A DNA stretch of 64,000 bases from Ornithodoros turicata (lineage: Eukaryota > Arthropoda > Arachnida > Ixodida > Argasidae), in the NCBI RefSeq assembly GCF_037126465.1, contig NW_026999326.1, forward strand, positions 1,550,001 to 1,614,000, read 5' to 3'. The position numbers were made by a program, and so were the translations under genes. Positions 11,101 to 22,536 of this stretch are shown here, piece by piece. Position 1 is the first letter of the stretch. The number at the start of each line of letters is the position of its first letter. Below the pieces are notes generated by a model. The model had not been told where the DNA came from. It searched no databases and saw only the letters and a program-made list of their open reading frames with translations.

Positions 11101-13959
11101 GTTGGAGCATATTTTACAAATCTGCATTTTATTGTAGGGCTCCCACTCCATCGTCCTAATGGCCGTAGCCGATGCAAAGTACAAGTTTTTGTATGCGGAC
11201 ATCGGGGCATATGGGTCCCAGTCTGACGGCGGGGTTTTTAAAGCCTGCTCGTTGGGCAAAGACCTCGAAGCTGGTCGCCTCGGACTCCCAGCAGCAAGGA
11301 GGCTTCCTGGTTCGTCCTTGGAGGCCCCTTACGTTTTTGTGGGAGACGAGGCCTTTCAGCTGCGCCCTGACTTCTTGCGGCCCTTTCCAGGTGCCGACCT
11401 CGATGACACCAAGCGTGTGTACAACATACGGCTGTCACATGCTAGGTACTGTATGGTTTTGTCCGGCATGCATTATGCTCAAGCTATGTAGATAACTCCG
11501 GAAAGGGCCAAGCAGATGCAGTCCCCACAATCTTGCACTAGGTAGCCTTCGATGTCAGACATCGTGCATTTCTGCCAACATATTTATTTATTTCTTTAAT
11601 ATTTGTTTTAGCCTACATAAGGGGCTGGAACCCGGAACAAAAAGCCACTACACGTGGCTTGATGAGGTCTCTCATATCATTGTTTTATTGTAACATGTAA
11701 CGTGAAAAGTGTTTAGAGCGACATGTCCTCATCTGAGCAGAAGCAGTAAAAATGTTTCGGTCAATAAATGGCAAGACTAATCCATATATGTAGGAAAGTA
11801 TTAGCTTCGCAGATCTTCATGTACATTTTGTTTGTTTGTTTGTTTATTTATTTTTTCCAATAAGAAGTACCATAGGCAGATAATATGCAGGATGTGGTCT
11901 CATAATTTAGAAAGTTTAGATAGTTTAGTTTAGACTATTTTTGCATTACATTTATATTGATACACGTTCCAGGCGGTGTGTAGAGAATGCCTTTGGCATC
12001 TTCGCATCACGGTGGCGGATATTCAGGCGACCCATCAATGTGAAGGTGGAAAACGTGGACCTTCTGGTGCAAGCCTGTGTTGTTCTGCACAACTTTCTCA
12101 GGGTTCAGGAGGAGACAGCACCAGGCAGGGAAGCGTACTGTCCACCAGGTAAGGCAGCATCGGTACATAGACTCATGTGTTTATGAGTATTTTTCAAAAT
12201 ATTGGGACATAAAAATTAGGTTTTATTTCAGGAACTATAAAACAGGGTGATATTGCACGTAACAAACAAACAAACAAACAAAAAGAAAGACGTGTTGTTT
12301 GTTTTGGGTGAACACGGCAAACTCAGCAATTATGATGTGTGCAAAACATCTAGCATATTTTTTTTGGAGGCATGAGCCTTTACTCAGGGTGATGATAACG
12401 TAATTTAGGGATAAAAATAGATTTTACCACATGCCGCCCTAAAACATGAGGTCCTGTTAATAAATTATGCAGTGACACATTTCAGATTAGGAAGGGAAAA
12501 GAAAATGCATGTGTATTGTTGGATTCTGCACAAGCTTTTATTTGCCTGTGTACTTTGATAGACATCAAAACATGGGCTTTACAGTTCCAGAAACAAAAAC
12601 ATATTTCAGTATATAATGCTTAACATCGAAGAGATCACTGGCACAGTTTAATTGTTATGGAGTACTATGTTTATTGTAGAACAAAGGTTGCACAAACAAG
12701 CTGCTTACCAACTAAGCTGGTACAAAAAGGTACAAAACAAGGGTATTGCAGAACAATAATGAAAGTCTACTCGTTTTCCAATGTTTTCAACAAAAAGAAT
12801 ATACAGGGTGTCCCACGTAAATGTAAACATATTATTTAACAACATTTATATATCACTTTTTCAGATACGAAATCAATTGCAATATAGCCTATGCTGAAGG
12901 ACACTCCTTAGGAGGGCATTAGCAAACTCCTAAGGTAATGTCTTAATTCACTTTCAGTAATAAACTTTTTAATTATAAAAGCTACGAAGCTGTCGCAATG
13001 AGAATACCTGGTCCCTTCGATCACCTGATACCGGAACCATTCTCAAAACAAAAATCTGTTTGAGGGATCCTCTGCAAAAACACCGAGAAGGAACACCATT
13101 TTTTTCCTTTATTTTGTTCAGTGCACATCTTCGGGGACGTGTCTTTCCTTCACCCCCAATCTGAAGGACGAAGGAGCACAGTGCCGCCTAATGCGAGGAA
13201 GATGAGCTTTAACTTGTGGAAACAAAACAAAAACAAATGTATCGGGTGACTCTATCGGAGCTGCCCTTTACTTGGGTCACATTTTCTGTTTTTGATTAAT
13301 CTATTATCAGGACGCAAGTGGCGATAGTGTGCTCTTTTACTCTCTCACATTGGGGGTGAAGGAAAGACACGTCTCTGAAGATGCATAATGAACAAAATAA
13401 AGGAAAAAAATTTTTGTTTCTTCAGAAATTTTTTCGGATGACCTATCGAACGGACATTTGTTCCGAGAACTGCTCCGGTATCAGGTGACCGAAGGGACCA
13501 GATATTCTCATTGGGACAGGTTCATAGCTTTGATAATGAAAAAGTTAATTGAGACTTAGGAGTTTGCTAATGCCCTCCTAAAGAGTGCCCTTCAGCGTAT
13601 GCTATACTGCAATTGATTTCATCTCAGAGAAAGTGCTGTCTATATTTAGAAAAGATATGTTCGCACTTAGCTGGGACACCCTGTATAAGAGGTAAGAAAC
13701 CAGTGAAACTGTGCAATCTTATGGTGTTGCTGAATGTAAGGCTTACAGACTTGGCCAGTGGCCAGTGGCCAATGGCCAGTGGAGGAACCTGCTTCCCAGG
13801 AATCCTGCAAATGCCCTGGAGGACCTCAGACCGACGCTTGCAAGGCGTTTCTCACGTGAGGCAGCAAGTGTGAGAAACGTTTTTGCCGACTACTTCGTGA
13901 GCGCCGAAGGTGCAGTTTCCTGGCAGTGGGCTAAGGCTGGTGCCGAGGAGCCACTCTAG
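5148..13959 (+). CDS. PIF/Harbinger DDE transposase (HARBI1-like), seven exons, 430 aa
   Basis: Exons: 5148-5324, 5408-5571, 5769-5898, 10925-11068, 11138-11445, 11973-12148, 13766-13959. Phases agree throughout and the product has no internal stop (1293 nt). Intron 2 uses a GC donor (5572); the others are GT-AG. A basic N-terminus is followed by the helix-turn-helix-like block ([29 protein letters not shown]), then the DDE catalytic domain: IGAVDGKHI (first D), a second D in YADIG or GSQSDGGVF, and [13 protein letters not shown] (E). The C-terminal [16 protein letters not shown] block is typical of the family. Family length is usually about 350-450 aa. A 4.3-kb gypsy element sits in intron 3 and an 0.88-kb foldback element in intron 6. 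The last acceptor (13764-13765) lies among several nearby AGs and is the least certain. Confidence 0.8.
6513..6678 (+). repeat. 5' LTR of the intact gypsy element
   Basis: This 166-bp repeat starts TGTAGCAGCC and ends GCCACA. It matches 10663-10828 base for base by eye and contains AATAAA at about 6563, a plausible poly(A) signal. Confidence 0.95.
6681..6693 (+). other. Primer binding site
   Basis: TGGTGACCCGACA begins 2 nt after the 5' LTR, the standard position. The miniature element at 23836 has the near-identical TGGTGACCCGAAC. The gag ATG follows directly at 6694. I did not assign the tRNA. Confidence 0.75.
6694..7557 (+). CDS. gag: Gypsy Gag polyprotein, 287 aa
   Basis: The ATG at 6694 directly follows the primer site, which fixes the start; the frame is open further upstream only through the LTR. 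The protein has a proline-rich N-terminus, a capsid-like helical region ([20 protein letters not shown], typical of arthropod gypsy Gag) and a serine/arginine-rich stretch. A compact Cys/His segment [18 protein letters not shown] lies near the end. It forms the retrotransposon particle. Its last 49 nt overlap the pol frame, which is in the -1 frame, so pol is probably reached by ribosomal frameshifting. Confidence 0.9.
   Translation: MNVSPDAPLEPPPSAPPALTGATVGAVGTEVHLPPFSTKNPRAWFSQVEARFALRRITSPLTMYLNVVSALPPDVADQVDDLLASPPAENPYQQLKEAILSCAECTEQSRIRQLLSGEELGDRKPSQLLHRMQQLLGGATDDQHPILRELFLQRLPQQVRMVLAGSEDLSLKAFAQLADRIIEYSSPSIAAVSHRTPHAPPPTDSSTRALQEQIARLSEAVESLRSDLTHRPRTLRSPSRGRRRSPSAQSDAQSQPNGLCWYHRKYGDKALKCTRPCSWTGNAEAGR
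7509..10667 (+). CDS. pol: Gypsy Pol polyprotein (protease, RT, RNase H, integrase)
   Basis: The open frame runs about 1052 residues. Protease: [10 protein letters not shown] at residues 44-46 for DTG. Reverse transcriptase: [13 protein letters not shown] and [10 protein letters not shown] (about residue 341), catalytic aspartates present. RNase [14 protein letters not shown] and [10 protein letters not shown]. Integrase: an HHCC zinc-binding region (about 686-725), then the D, D and E catalytic residues at about 750, 811 and 846, and a GPF-type C-terminal motif ([11 protein letters not shown]). The stop codon overlaps the first bases of the 3' LTR. The true start is probably by -1 frameshift from Gag; the 7509 ATG is only the first methionine. 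All domains look functional. No chromodomain is seen. Confidence 0.95.
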   Translation: MHTTLFLDGKRGGRSIEAAFDHGPPGSRLFYVIDRLAGHRFLVDTGAEVSIVPPTRADRARGPSSSTLQAVNTSPIATFGLRSLTIDIGLRRLFRWLFVTADVPTAILGADFLHHFGLDISIARKKPADSTTGLTISGVPSSQHSSGIRTVLPSSPYSTILLDFPSVAKPCNLAVTPKHAVTHTIVTTGPPVTARPRRLAGDRLKIARQEFDHMLQLGLIRPSSSPWSSPLHMVPKSSGDWRPCGDYRALNASTVPDQYPLPHLHDFALGLAGATTFSTIDLVKAYHQIPVAPEDIPKTAIITPFGLFEFIRMPFGLRNAAQTFQRFINEVLRGLPFAFAYLDDILVASKTPGEHEEHLRQLFRRLDEHGLVLNPAKCVFGQSSVRFLGHEVTPEGIRPLPSKVHAIQQFPAPTSFRKLREFLGLNFHRRFIPHCADILRPLTDTLRNSGSAAKPFHLSPEALDAFVRAKTALADAALLVHPDPSADLRLMVDASTHAVGAVLQQYSPSGWCPLAFFSQRLKPSEEKYSTFSRELLAIYYALKHFHHFLDGQTFHVLTDHKPLTFAFKSNRAAYSSADLRHLCYISEYTTDIRFVHGAENQAADALSRIEAVRVSGVTLDDIAEAQANDRDLRDYTPASPCKMSLQLKYIPLPMAPCDIACDVSGDSPRPYLPPSLRFPAFQSLHSIAHPGIRATQRLLCSRFVWPGINADVRRWARSCMACQRAKITRHTKSPVGQFPLPDGRFRHLHVDIVGPLPPSRDYRYLLTMVDRYTRWPEAVPIPDMTADTVARAIVSTWIARYGCPTRITTDQGRQFQSALFKALMTLRGVHHIRTTAYHPAANGAVERFHRQLKASLIAREAQVTWVDHLPIVLLGIRSALKQDLSCSAAELVFGTTLHLPGDFWLDSQAEARQSEYVELLRRFFRRLSPTATRTPNSPVIFVHPDLKTCTHVFLRHDAPRKPLSPHYDGPFRVLSRTDKTMTLDIQARPQVVSLDRVKPAYLEVDTPAAPATESSVFVPHPPRAKPRRTVTWATPLSVSYSPSTRLRGGGAL
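10648..10659 (+). other. Polypurine tract
   Basis: GGGGAGGGGGAG lies three bases before the 3' LTR, inside the last codons of pol. It primes plus-strand DNA synthesis in this class. Confidence 0.75.
10663..10828 (+). repeat. 3' LTR of the intact gypsy element
   Basis: It is identical by eye to the 5' LTR and is followed by the second ACCG duplication (10829-10832), after which the Harbinger intron resumes and ends at the acceptor at 10923-10924. Confidence 0.95.
12802..13687. mobile_element. Foldback element of about 0.88 kb
   Basis: The ends are TACAGGGTGTCCCACGTAA and GCTGGGACACCCTGTA, with TA at each border. The arms of nearly 400 bp are imperfect inverted copies: for example the phrase GGAGGGCATTAGCAAACTCC at about 12911 returns reversed at about 13560. 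The ends resemble Tc1/mariner-type elements common in arthropods. It has no coding capacity and lies in intron 6 of the Harbinger transposase. Confidence 0.8.
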
Positions 13960-14032
13960 GAAGGTCTGCAGATGCATTGTACGTATAAAAAATGGGAGGA
14001 AAAATTGGAAAGTGACAAAGAAAAGCAGCTCT

Positions 14033-17000
14033 CTAAAAGATATGAGTGGAAGAAATGATTACTAACGGTTCCTGCTGTGTTACAATGTGCACAATCTTGC
14101 CTTCCATGAATGACTCTAGCACCTGCAAGACTGTAACCCGGCACAGGTGCTGCAAAGCTCGTGGAACCTCCCTCAGCAGGGCACTCACAAGACCCCCAAA
14201 GTGTTCATGGGCATCTACAGCGGCTTGCAGCTCTACAGTCGAGCAATGCAACTCGGCCGTCAGAGCCCGGAGAGCTTCAGCGATGTTGCTGTCGTCTGTC
14301 TGAGACACTCGCCTTCTCTTTCGTGGCCTGTGCGCTGCACTTGCTGAAGCAAGAGGCACGTCTTCTTCCTCCTCTTTCACCATGCCTTCTTCACCTGTGA
14401 CTATGGATGGCACAGAACTACCAGCCCTGGATGGCACAGCACTGCCTGCCCTGGATGGCCCAGCACAGAAATAATCATGTTTTGCAATGCTCATGTCCTC
14501 ATTTGCAGCGACATCCACCTAAGGCATGAAAGAAGTGCATTCAGTTTAGTGCTCTGTGACTTTTGCTGTCAACGTATATGGTCATCATGAATAATTCCAC
14601 AAAGTTCTCAAAAGTTCTCGAAACCTTCATTGTGTATAAGATTTTGAACAAATGCTAGAACATCTGACATGTGCAGTATTACGTTTCCTAGTGCTTCCAC
14701 ATTTTCCACTTTCATACATGTAACTGGAGCCTGGAGTTTTAGGGTTTCACCGGATTCTTCCCCGAATTTGCACCTCGAATTGAAGTTTGAGTCCTTCGGA
14801 TGAAACCCAATTTTTGCCCGGCAGATTCCCCTCACTGGGACGTCTGTAGGAATGCACTAACTTACCTGTGCTTGTTTTGCAGCAAATGCAGTTACATCCC
14901 CAAACTACAACCAAACCACTACAGTTAGTAATAAAGTAACTGAGCCCGATTTCGCCCCGAATTTAGCATAGTAGAAGTTTTTTCACCCAAATTCACAGGA
15001 ATTTTGTGCACATGATTATTTACGTGACTTTTACCCCCGAAATTTAGAGAAAAATATTTTTTGAAAACTTCAGGCTCTACATATCGATCATACTCTAGGC
15101 GAGTTGTTCTGTCATACATTCTTTTGAGGGTAACTTTACAAGTACTTTAACTTTAAAGTTCAGCGTACAGCATCTTAAAGTACTTTTGAGCTGTAAGTTG
15201 TACTTATTTTTCAAATGAACTTCCGGGATATTCACATTCATTTACTTTTTGGGGGGATGTGGAAGGTTATGATCTGTTTCGTTTGATTAGATGCCACTTA
15301 CATATGCAAGATGCAAGGTATTTCGTGCTACCCTGGCTCCTCTGCAGTAAAGGCATGGCTTGCAGGAGCGGAGGGTGCTTTAAGTTCTTAGTAGTACAAG
15401 GAGCAGTGTGTTTGCCTGAATGGCAGGTTTGTGAATGCTGAGGGTTTGTAGAAGCTAGGGAAGATATCAAAGGGAGTCCCGAGGGAGTAGTCATATGCAC
15501 ACTCTGACTGTATCAATTTACCCATCATTCTCACAAAATTTTCATGGATTATAATATCTTAAACGTAATGAGTTACTTTGTACTCTGAAAGTGTAGAAAA
15601 AGACGTGAAAGAACAATTCAAGTTGTGGAGAAGATTGTACTTTGAAATGCAAAGAGGACAGTTAGAAACATCTATCAACTCATTAATTGCAAGACTTCCT
15701 TGCATAAAACAAAGTTCTTGTAATTAATACATAGGTGTTTTTTGTGTTGAATTATTTAGCATTCTGCTCAAATGTGTCTCGATTATTTTAGTAGGTTGGG
15801 TATTTAGAATTTTACTCTGTTACATGTTAATTAGGGCTGAATAATATTATTTACATACTTCTTTGGTAACCTGTACAAGCATACCACCTTATTCAGCGTT
15901 ACCTGAACTTCCGGCTCCATGTGTGCAAGGTCTTGAATGGTCGCTGCACGTTGTTCTTGGGGACGGTTGCATATTGTCCTATGACAAGACAGTGCATTTT
16001 ATATGTTATATGCATTCAACGTTTTATATATTACTGTTAATGGGGATGGGACCTATGTCAATGATGCATTGACAGTGGTACATAAGACAGTGACATTTAC
16101 CTTCTTGGGGCGACGACATCCCTGAGGAAAAGGAGAGCGCTGTAGAATTTCCACTTGTGGGCTTCTCCACTCTGCTCTGCCTCAAGGATGTCATCAAGTC
16201 CTGCACCACTAGCTGCAGCTTTTTTAGAAGTTGTATAGCTCCTCCTGAAGCTGTCGTACAGCTTCTTCCATGATTTTTTGCACATGTCCACTGTAGATAT
16301 GATACAAGTGCATCCATTAGAGTACTCCATAATGTATGATATGTTTTAAATGTAGTCTATCTACTGAACAATTTTATTTGTGTGTGTTAGCATAATAAGC
16401 AAAGATGATGTTATTGTAGTGTTCTCACAGTTCTGACTGCCTGAACATGTGTGCGTGTGTTTTATCCATACGTTCAGAAGGCTCAAGAAATTGCACATGG
16501 AATTGAAAGCATTTTGACAAGTACATGCATGATGTATTGTTTTTTATGTTTACACTGGCATTTTAAATGGATGCCTCCCATACGAATAAGTAGCAGTGGT
16601 AGTTCCATCTACTAGTGTTTGGTAGTAATTTGTAAGTGTGGCTAGTAACTTTTTTGTAAAAATGTCTTGTAACTGTAACCAGCTGTCACCTTTGTTTAAA
16701 GTGACTTCAAAGTGTAACTACCAAGTTATTCAGTTACTGCAATGTTTTTCATATATCCTTGTCAAGCATTGTTTTCTCGAGGCTTCAATTTGGTACACTA
16801 CCATTTTTCCTTCAAGAAGGAATTACACAAATTCTGTAGTCTCACATGCAGTCAGGATGGCCTTAGATGAACTCCCCGCTGTGCTGTTAGGATCCATGAG
16901 ATATCCTTCGTTTTTATAAAATGGCATAACTGTGCTAGGACACTACAAGTGAAACAAAACAAAAACAAAAAGGCATCAAATTACACTTATTGGGCTTTAA

Positions 17001-19032
17001 GTAGTAGCCTGTAAAGTAACAGATAGAGCTGCTAGTTATACTACAAAAGAGTAAATGAAACACTAAGATGTTGTACATTTGTAAACATTAACTAGCTGCA
17101 ACCTACATTTTGTATGCTTATACCCATGGTTACAACACATTATAATCATTGCTGCTGTGTGGACAGTTCAATAAATGCCAAGAGTTTTGCTTTAGAACAT
17201 TCCCAATACATCTGGCAAAAGTACACAAAAGAAAGGGGACAAAGCACTGACCTGCAAAGCTTCATGTCAGTCTGTTGCCCCTTTTTGAGCACTCATTGAT
17301 ATGTTATTTTGTGTTTAAGCGAGCAAAAAATGTATTTTGGAACTTCTCCTAGCTTAGGGCAAGCAAGTACGTGCTCCACACCATATGGTTGTGCACTCAA
17401 AATTTGATGTGCAGACTTAGCATGTGAAGTGCCTAATCTTATGAGCACTCTTTTCTGTACTACCCATGATGGCCCATGAAATAATGAAAGGCATACCCTT
17501 TAGAGCATGTGCTGACACAGCTTTGAGTAGTGAAGCCGATCTGACATTTACAATGATAGTTTAATGTAGTGAAGGCGTTCATGTGAAAGGGACCTTTCTT
17601 GTCCGCTAGCAATGTAATACAAACATGATTTTTTACAGGCGTAATACAGTCAAACTCCTTCATAGCGAACACCTTTTTAACGAAAATACCACTACAGCAA
17701 ATTTTTTTTGCGGTCCCGCCGGAGCCTATAGGTCCAATAAGAGACATCCTTTTTAACGAAAAAACCTTTACTGCAAATTTTTTTGCTGTCCCCTGAGTTT
17801 CGTTGTAAAGGAGTTTGACTGTACACACTTGAAACATTTTGCTATGTAATGTTTCTTTTTGTACATTTTCAACACAGTGGCAGCCTTTGCACTCTTTCTA
17901 ACAGAAATTCATAGTCTGATCGCATTGTCATTCAGCCTACCAGCTATTCAAGAAATTTTGTGTTGACGCAAACAAAACCAAACTTGGATTAGTCTCTGGT
18001 TAAAAAATATATACATATCATTTTCTTTTGACAGTTGTGTCTCAACAACTTAGAGCTTACAGCCTAAATTCCTTAGTTACGGGAAGAAAACCCCCTGACA
18101 TTCTCCAAAACCTCATGTGGGTGTAGGCTACAGACACCAACCAAAAGGAACTTTTATACACAGCTGCTTGTTCCATGGTTGTCAAATAACAATCGAGAGT
18201 ATATCAATATCCAAAGCACAGCAGCTTTATATGACACACATTAGAGAAATTTGCTGTAATAGGAAACCTTCTACGATTAAGTTAATCCTTGTATGGTTGC
18301 AATCCTCCACCTGCACTTTCTATTTTCTTTTACAGTGTGCAAGGATCTCTTGTGCATATCATCTTCTTACATATTGGCCGTTGTATGGAATGAACCAATT
18401 TCAATACTTTGAAATGAATGTCTGCATCATTTTTGTTTTTGTGAAGATCATTACTCATGTTGTCACATGTAGACGTATCTGATATATGGCCAGTGACTAC
18501 ACCATGCTAGCAGGGTCTCTTCTGAGGTAGAAGGCTTGAAGTGCATGAGGAACAGAAAACCAACTACAGTGTTCTCATTGTCTCTTTGGATGAGCATAGG
18601 GTAGTTGGTTATCAGCCCCACTTGAACACTCATGGGACACTCAGTAGAAAGTCATACCCAATGTATGAAAAAAAAAAAAAAATACAGCAGCACATATTTC
18701 AATTGTTTTTTTTTTTTAAAGCTGCAAAACATGTAATACACTTTCACTGTTCTTAAGCAGTAAGAGTACTCAGGAAGGAAGAGCAAGGCAAATTCTACAG
18801 CTTGCCAAATCTTTTTAAGACCCTTGCTATAAGTGTTGCTTTCAAGTTGCTCTGCAATAAAGTGTTTCTTACCTGTCATCTCTGGATGGTTCATCGCTTC
18901 TTGGACTTCAAGCCATAACCTGGAAACTTCATGTCGATCCTTGTATCTACTATCCCATTTGTTCCAGAGAGGGGGTCTCTCTTGGACTTCCAGAATTAAT
19001 CGTTCTCGAAGATCGTCACTCGGACAGAACAT
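14033..19032 (-). CDS. MADF-domain accessory protein of the Harbinger, four exons, 303 aa
   Basis: Minus-strand exons: 19032-18873, 16290-16101, 15978-15903, 14518-14033. All splice sites are GT-AG, phases agree and there is no internal stop (912 nt). Exons 1-2 encode a MADF (Myb/SANT-like) DNA-binding domain: LRERLILEVQERPPLWN, then CKKSWKKLYDSFRRSY and a closing WKFYSALLFLRDVV. Exon 4 holds an acidic stretch, a basic KRRRV patch and a leucine-rich C-terminus that may mediate dimer or partner contacts (inference). It is convergent with the transposase. In characterised Harbingers the Myb-like partner helps nuclear import and TIR binding. The start at 19032 is the first ATG before the domain, but an upstream exon is possible. 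Confidence 0.75.
14729..15076. mobile_element. Short TIR element (copy 1 of a dispersed family)
   Basis: The left end reads CCTGGAGTTTTAGGGTTT and the right end AAAACTTCAGG, its inverse. The motif CTTCCCCGAATTTGCA near the left end is shared with the copy at 30932-31264. It is non-coding and lies in the third intron of the MADF gene region. Confidence 0.65.
17645..17823. mobile_element. Tc1/mariner-like MITE, 179 bp
   Basis: TIRs are TACAGTCAAACTCCTTCATA and, at the right, its near-inverse ending GGAGTTTGACTGTA, each with a terminal TA. Two internal direct copies of a TTTTTAACGAAAA-containing phrase are present. It sits in the large first intron of the MADF gene. Confidence 0.8.
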
Positions 19033-19614
19033 AGTGAAGACTGACAAAGTGGAAGCTTGGTAGCACTGACACTGATGGGAACCATGGCTCAAGGCTTTTT
19101 GTCGGCAATATATGACCCTGAACAAGCGATAACACACAGGTACAGAAGCTACACGGCTCCTGCAAAGTACTAATGAGGATGGCGCCTTCACGGTGCCGAA
19201 AAGTCACCCCTCTATAATCCTTTTATGATACGCATCGTGAACAAACCGATAACGCGGGTTGGGTTGAACACTTTATTCGTAGTAATCCATATTCTGCATA
19301 TACATATAAGGAAAATGACAAGAAAAGCGAGTGTTACGATTGAACCTTGCTTCTGAGTCGATTGTGAAACCACTGCACTTGAAAGGCACGCTTGTAAAAG
19401 CACTTGCACATCGTCCGACGCAAAAGAAAACAAGTCATCACTCACCAGCTTTGCTACACTGAACACTACCGAACAGCTCCATACGTAAACAATACTTCTG
19501 ATTGGCGTGCACGATCGGCTGCAGAGCAACACGGCAGCACAGCAACCAAAAATTCGGATACGGGAGCAGCAGGGAATTTCTGCAGCTCGGCAGCGTTGCT
19601 GCTCTCGCCCAGTG

Positions 19615-19704
19615 CTATGGGACCGCTCGTGTCGCTGCAGCTCTGCTGCTCCGCTGCTGTTGCTCTGCTGCTGCTGCTCAAATCGAGGCTATGGGACCCC
19701 GCCT
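19615..19704 (-). repeat. Harbinger right terminal and subterminal repeats
   Basis: CTATGGGAC occurs at 19615-19623 and 19689-19697, mirroring the left end. The terminal repeat ends at 19704 and is followed by the TAA duplication. Confidence 0.7.
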
Positions 19705-20394
19705 TAACTTGACGCGACCACGGCCGGCTCAGCAACACGTCATCGTGACGTGTTGCCGAGCCGAGGAATCCCGCCAGGAGCATGCGCCGTAGGATCCCGC
19801 GTATGCGTTCATCGGGAGTGGAAATCTCCATGACAGCAGCTTTCGTGCGATCGGCAGATTTCGGCAGTGGCGGCAGCCACAGTGCGAGCTCGCGGCATTA
19901 CTTGCCATTGTGCAACACCGGTGACGTAACGGGGAACCGAAGAGCGGTCCGTACAGTTACACCATCGGCAGGGAAATATGCGCTGGAGAGGAGGAACGCG
20001 GAAGAGACATTTCCAGCGCGCGCTCCTCGCAGAGTAGAGCGATTTCGTCCGGAAAAATTTGTGGCATATTAGTTTCTCTGCGGGAAGAACAGTTTCCATC
20101 GAAAAAAAGTATGGGGGTTCGGGAAATTTAATAGTCCCTTTAATGCCATTGGCAACCTCTCCCTGGTTCGTTGCTTTCTTCGTGTCTCTGACCACTTCAT
20201 TGTGGGTACGCATCCTCAACTGCTCACGGTATGGGTATCGGACGCTTCCTACACAAGAAAAGGAATCAATAATGGAGATCAATCACTGACGTGTTGGAAA
20301 AAGGAACAGCAAAGCCACGTCCAGCCCTTCATCCAGGCCACGTACTTCGCGGAGATAGGAGGCGTGGAGTCAAATAGAAATATTGGATACGCTC

Positions 20395-20640
20395 GGACCC
20401 AGAACTCCACCGAAAGAATATTTTTTTACGGGCAATTAAAATACTGAGTAGAAGTTCATCGAAAATGTATTTAAGCAAGATTACAGTTACTTGCTTTTGA
20501 ATGTGTTTGTAAGATACCCACTTACTCCACTGAAAGCAAATTTTTGACAGGCAACTTAAATACTGAGTACAAGTTACTCGAAAAGGCACTTCTGTAACAG
20601 TAAAGATAGTTGCTTTTCAAATTATTTGTAAGATAGCATG
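20395..20640. repeat. Two diverged tandem copies of a unit of about 120 bp
   Basis: ACTCCACYGAAAG, then AAATACTGAGTA, then TTTGTAAGATA recur in the same order in 20406-20517 and 20523-20637. The repeat lies in the intron of the CACTA pseudogene between the donor at 20694 and the acceptor at 20249. Confidence 0.65.
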
Positions 20641-22536
20641 CTGCGTGTATGTGGGGCAATACGGCAATCATCAGCTGACAAAGTAGCAACTCACCGTCAA
20701 TGTATTTTCCAGGGTGGTAGCACCAGGGACACCAGTTATAACCATTGTATTGTTTCCTGTTTAGGACCATAGCCCTGGCTGGGGCATCAACAGAGCATGC
20801 AAGGACATGGACGTGCGATGATATTTGTCTTGACGTACTTGCGTCTTCCCACATAACAGTTCCAAGCTTTCTTAACTTATCGATGAACACCTTCAGGTAC
20901 ATAAACATGTTGGGGTGGTGGCTTGAGAACCATAGTCCACCTATTATGATGTTGTGCCACCTGGCAGGCAAAGGCGTCTCGTTGATAATCAGCTGCAGGG
21001 GCCACACTGATGCTGGACGCGATTTGAAGACATTGGCCCCGTCAGTACTAAAAGTGACAGTGACGTCTGTGTCCTCCCACCATAATTGCAACCTCATGTT
21101 TCTGTACAGTGCTCCGTCAGTGATATCACTCAGGAACCTTGATGATGCCCGAGATCTAATATGTTGTATGTTTTCCAGAATGGATCTTGAAAACCGCTTC
21201 AATCCTTACTGCAGCTGGCGTTTGATGTCAAAAATTACGAAAAACATTCCTCTTGCCACAAGTTTTGTTGTATCATATTTTGTCCGGCAAGAATTACACT
21301 TCACGGACCCAGTACTGATAGGATGTATAGAGTGTCCAAGGTGCATATCACAGTCTTCACAAAAATAGTGAAGCTCTATTGTGCTCTTTTTTGCATGTTT
21401 CCAAATTTTCCGAAACATGTAATTGCAGTTCAGTAGCACCTTACTGCCAAGGAGGGCATTAATTAACTTCAGCAGCCCATCCACATGTGTCCAAGATAGG
21501 CCTGCTGTCACAGCATACATCAATATCAGCAGTAAAGCTTGCGCTTTCGTCGTAGTCTGGTTCGGTAAAGTCACCTCTGAGTATTCCTTCAGGAAGTTGG
21601 TTATGTCCCTGTTATCCATGGTGCATGCCTCGGCATCATCAGCCTCTGTGTCACTTGATTCACTGGAGTCCGAATTTCACTCGTGTAGGCTTCCGTCACT
21701 TTCGTTGTGTTCCAAGTGGCATTCAGGCTGCACGTTACCAACATCTGACTCTGGACCCGCAGGTGGACATTCTTCGTCACCTGTAGCATTTGGCACGGTA
21801 TTGCAATTGTGTGTTTCCTCTTCAGGTGCCAGTGATAATGATTCTGGACTTGACATAACTTGCTCGTTGTGAGTTTCAGCAGAGACTTGCAGGCAACCTG
21901 CAGGAGACAATTTTAGGATTCTTGGTACCCAGTGGAGCAACAGACTGCTTATGTGATGGCACAGTGATGGGGGGGGGGGGGGGGCTTAGGGCGAGGAGAA
22001 ACAAGATAGGCACGTCATACTACAAATACACATTTTCGTTCGTTGTGGCATTGATAGCACTGTTAGTAGCTGCAGTAGCAGTTATTTCGTAAGCGTTACT
22101 TAATAGTGGGCATAATTACTTCATTGTCTGACAGGTTTTACTATGGTAGTACTATGGAGTCGCGTAATTTTGTTGCTCGGAAGATACACGAACCTTTATT
22201 CCTTTGGTGGTACAGTGTTTGTCTTGGTACCACTTATGGACTGTTGGGTTCCAAATACCGCTTGCGCCGAATTCTAGCAGCTTCAGGTGAAGCCGTAGAC
22301 GTTACGCCACCACATGATTCGTTCTCTCGCAAAGACTGCGGAGGTGTTGCTTCAGATGTCACATTCGTAGATGCTATGCTGCACGAAGTATCATGTCCGC
22401 CGTTGTAGTGATGCACGGCGTAGGGCCCGACCGAAGCGGCTCCGACTTGTGCGCTTGCGACTCCGCCGCTGTTTTCTCTTTGAAGCTCTTCCATTGTTGA
22501 CCTTGTTTTTCTTAAGGCACGTTCAAGGAATAGCAC

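Larger units (their letters stand above)
4254..19704. mobile_element. PIF/Harbinger DNA transposon with two genes
   Basis: The terminal repeats are GGGCCGGGTCCCATAGC at the left and, read inward, AGGCGGGGTCCCATAGC at the right; both continue into (A)TCGAGCA and CAGCAG-rich sequence. TAA duplications flank them (4251-4253 and 19705-19707), the usual TWA target of this superfamily. Inside are a DDE transposase gene (+) and a MADF-domain gene (-) arranged tail to tail, 73 bp apart. PIF/Harbinger elements typically need a second, DNA-binding protein for transposition. A gypsy element and several small elements sit in introns. Both genes lack internal stops in my models, so it may be autonomous. 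Confidence 0.85.
4070..20139. mobile_element. Non-autonomous TIR element with TTAA duplication, itself split by the Harbinger
   Basis: The left end reads TTAA-AGGGACTATGAAAC (TTAA at 4066-4069) and the right end AATAGTCCCT-TTAA (TTAA at 20140-20143). Removing it restores the CACTA reading frame, which confirms both borders. Without the 15.4-kb Harbinger inside, the element is about 0.6 kb: 4070-4253 plus 19708-20139. TTAA duplication fits a piggyBac-related MITE, though the terminal bases are not the classic CCC. An internal palindrome lies at about 19723-19765. Confidence 0.7.
2922..22536 (-). pseudogene. CACTA/EnSpm-type transposase pseudogene, split by nested insertions
   Basis: Read on the minus strand the coding parts are: a probable N-terminal exon (22536-22234), an exon from 21897 to 20695, a second from 20248 to 20140, then, across the inserted elements, 4069 to 2922. 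The 20694 donor and 20250 acceptor keep the frame. Joining across the TTAA duplication also keeps the frame and gives the typical order: a zinc-ribbon-like CX2C pair, DGANVFKS, a WCPWC motif, RTHNEVVRD, DYMHCVLEGV, and a late LLHLPDTVWNLG block resembling DUF4218. Three in-frame stops occur (about 21677, 21206 and 3825), so the gene is dead. Terminal CACTA repeats were not located. Confidence 0.7.
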
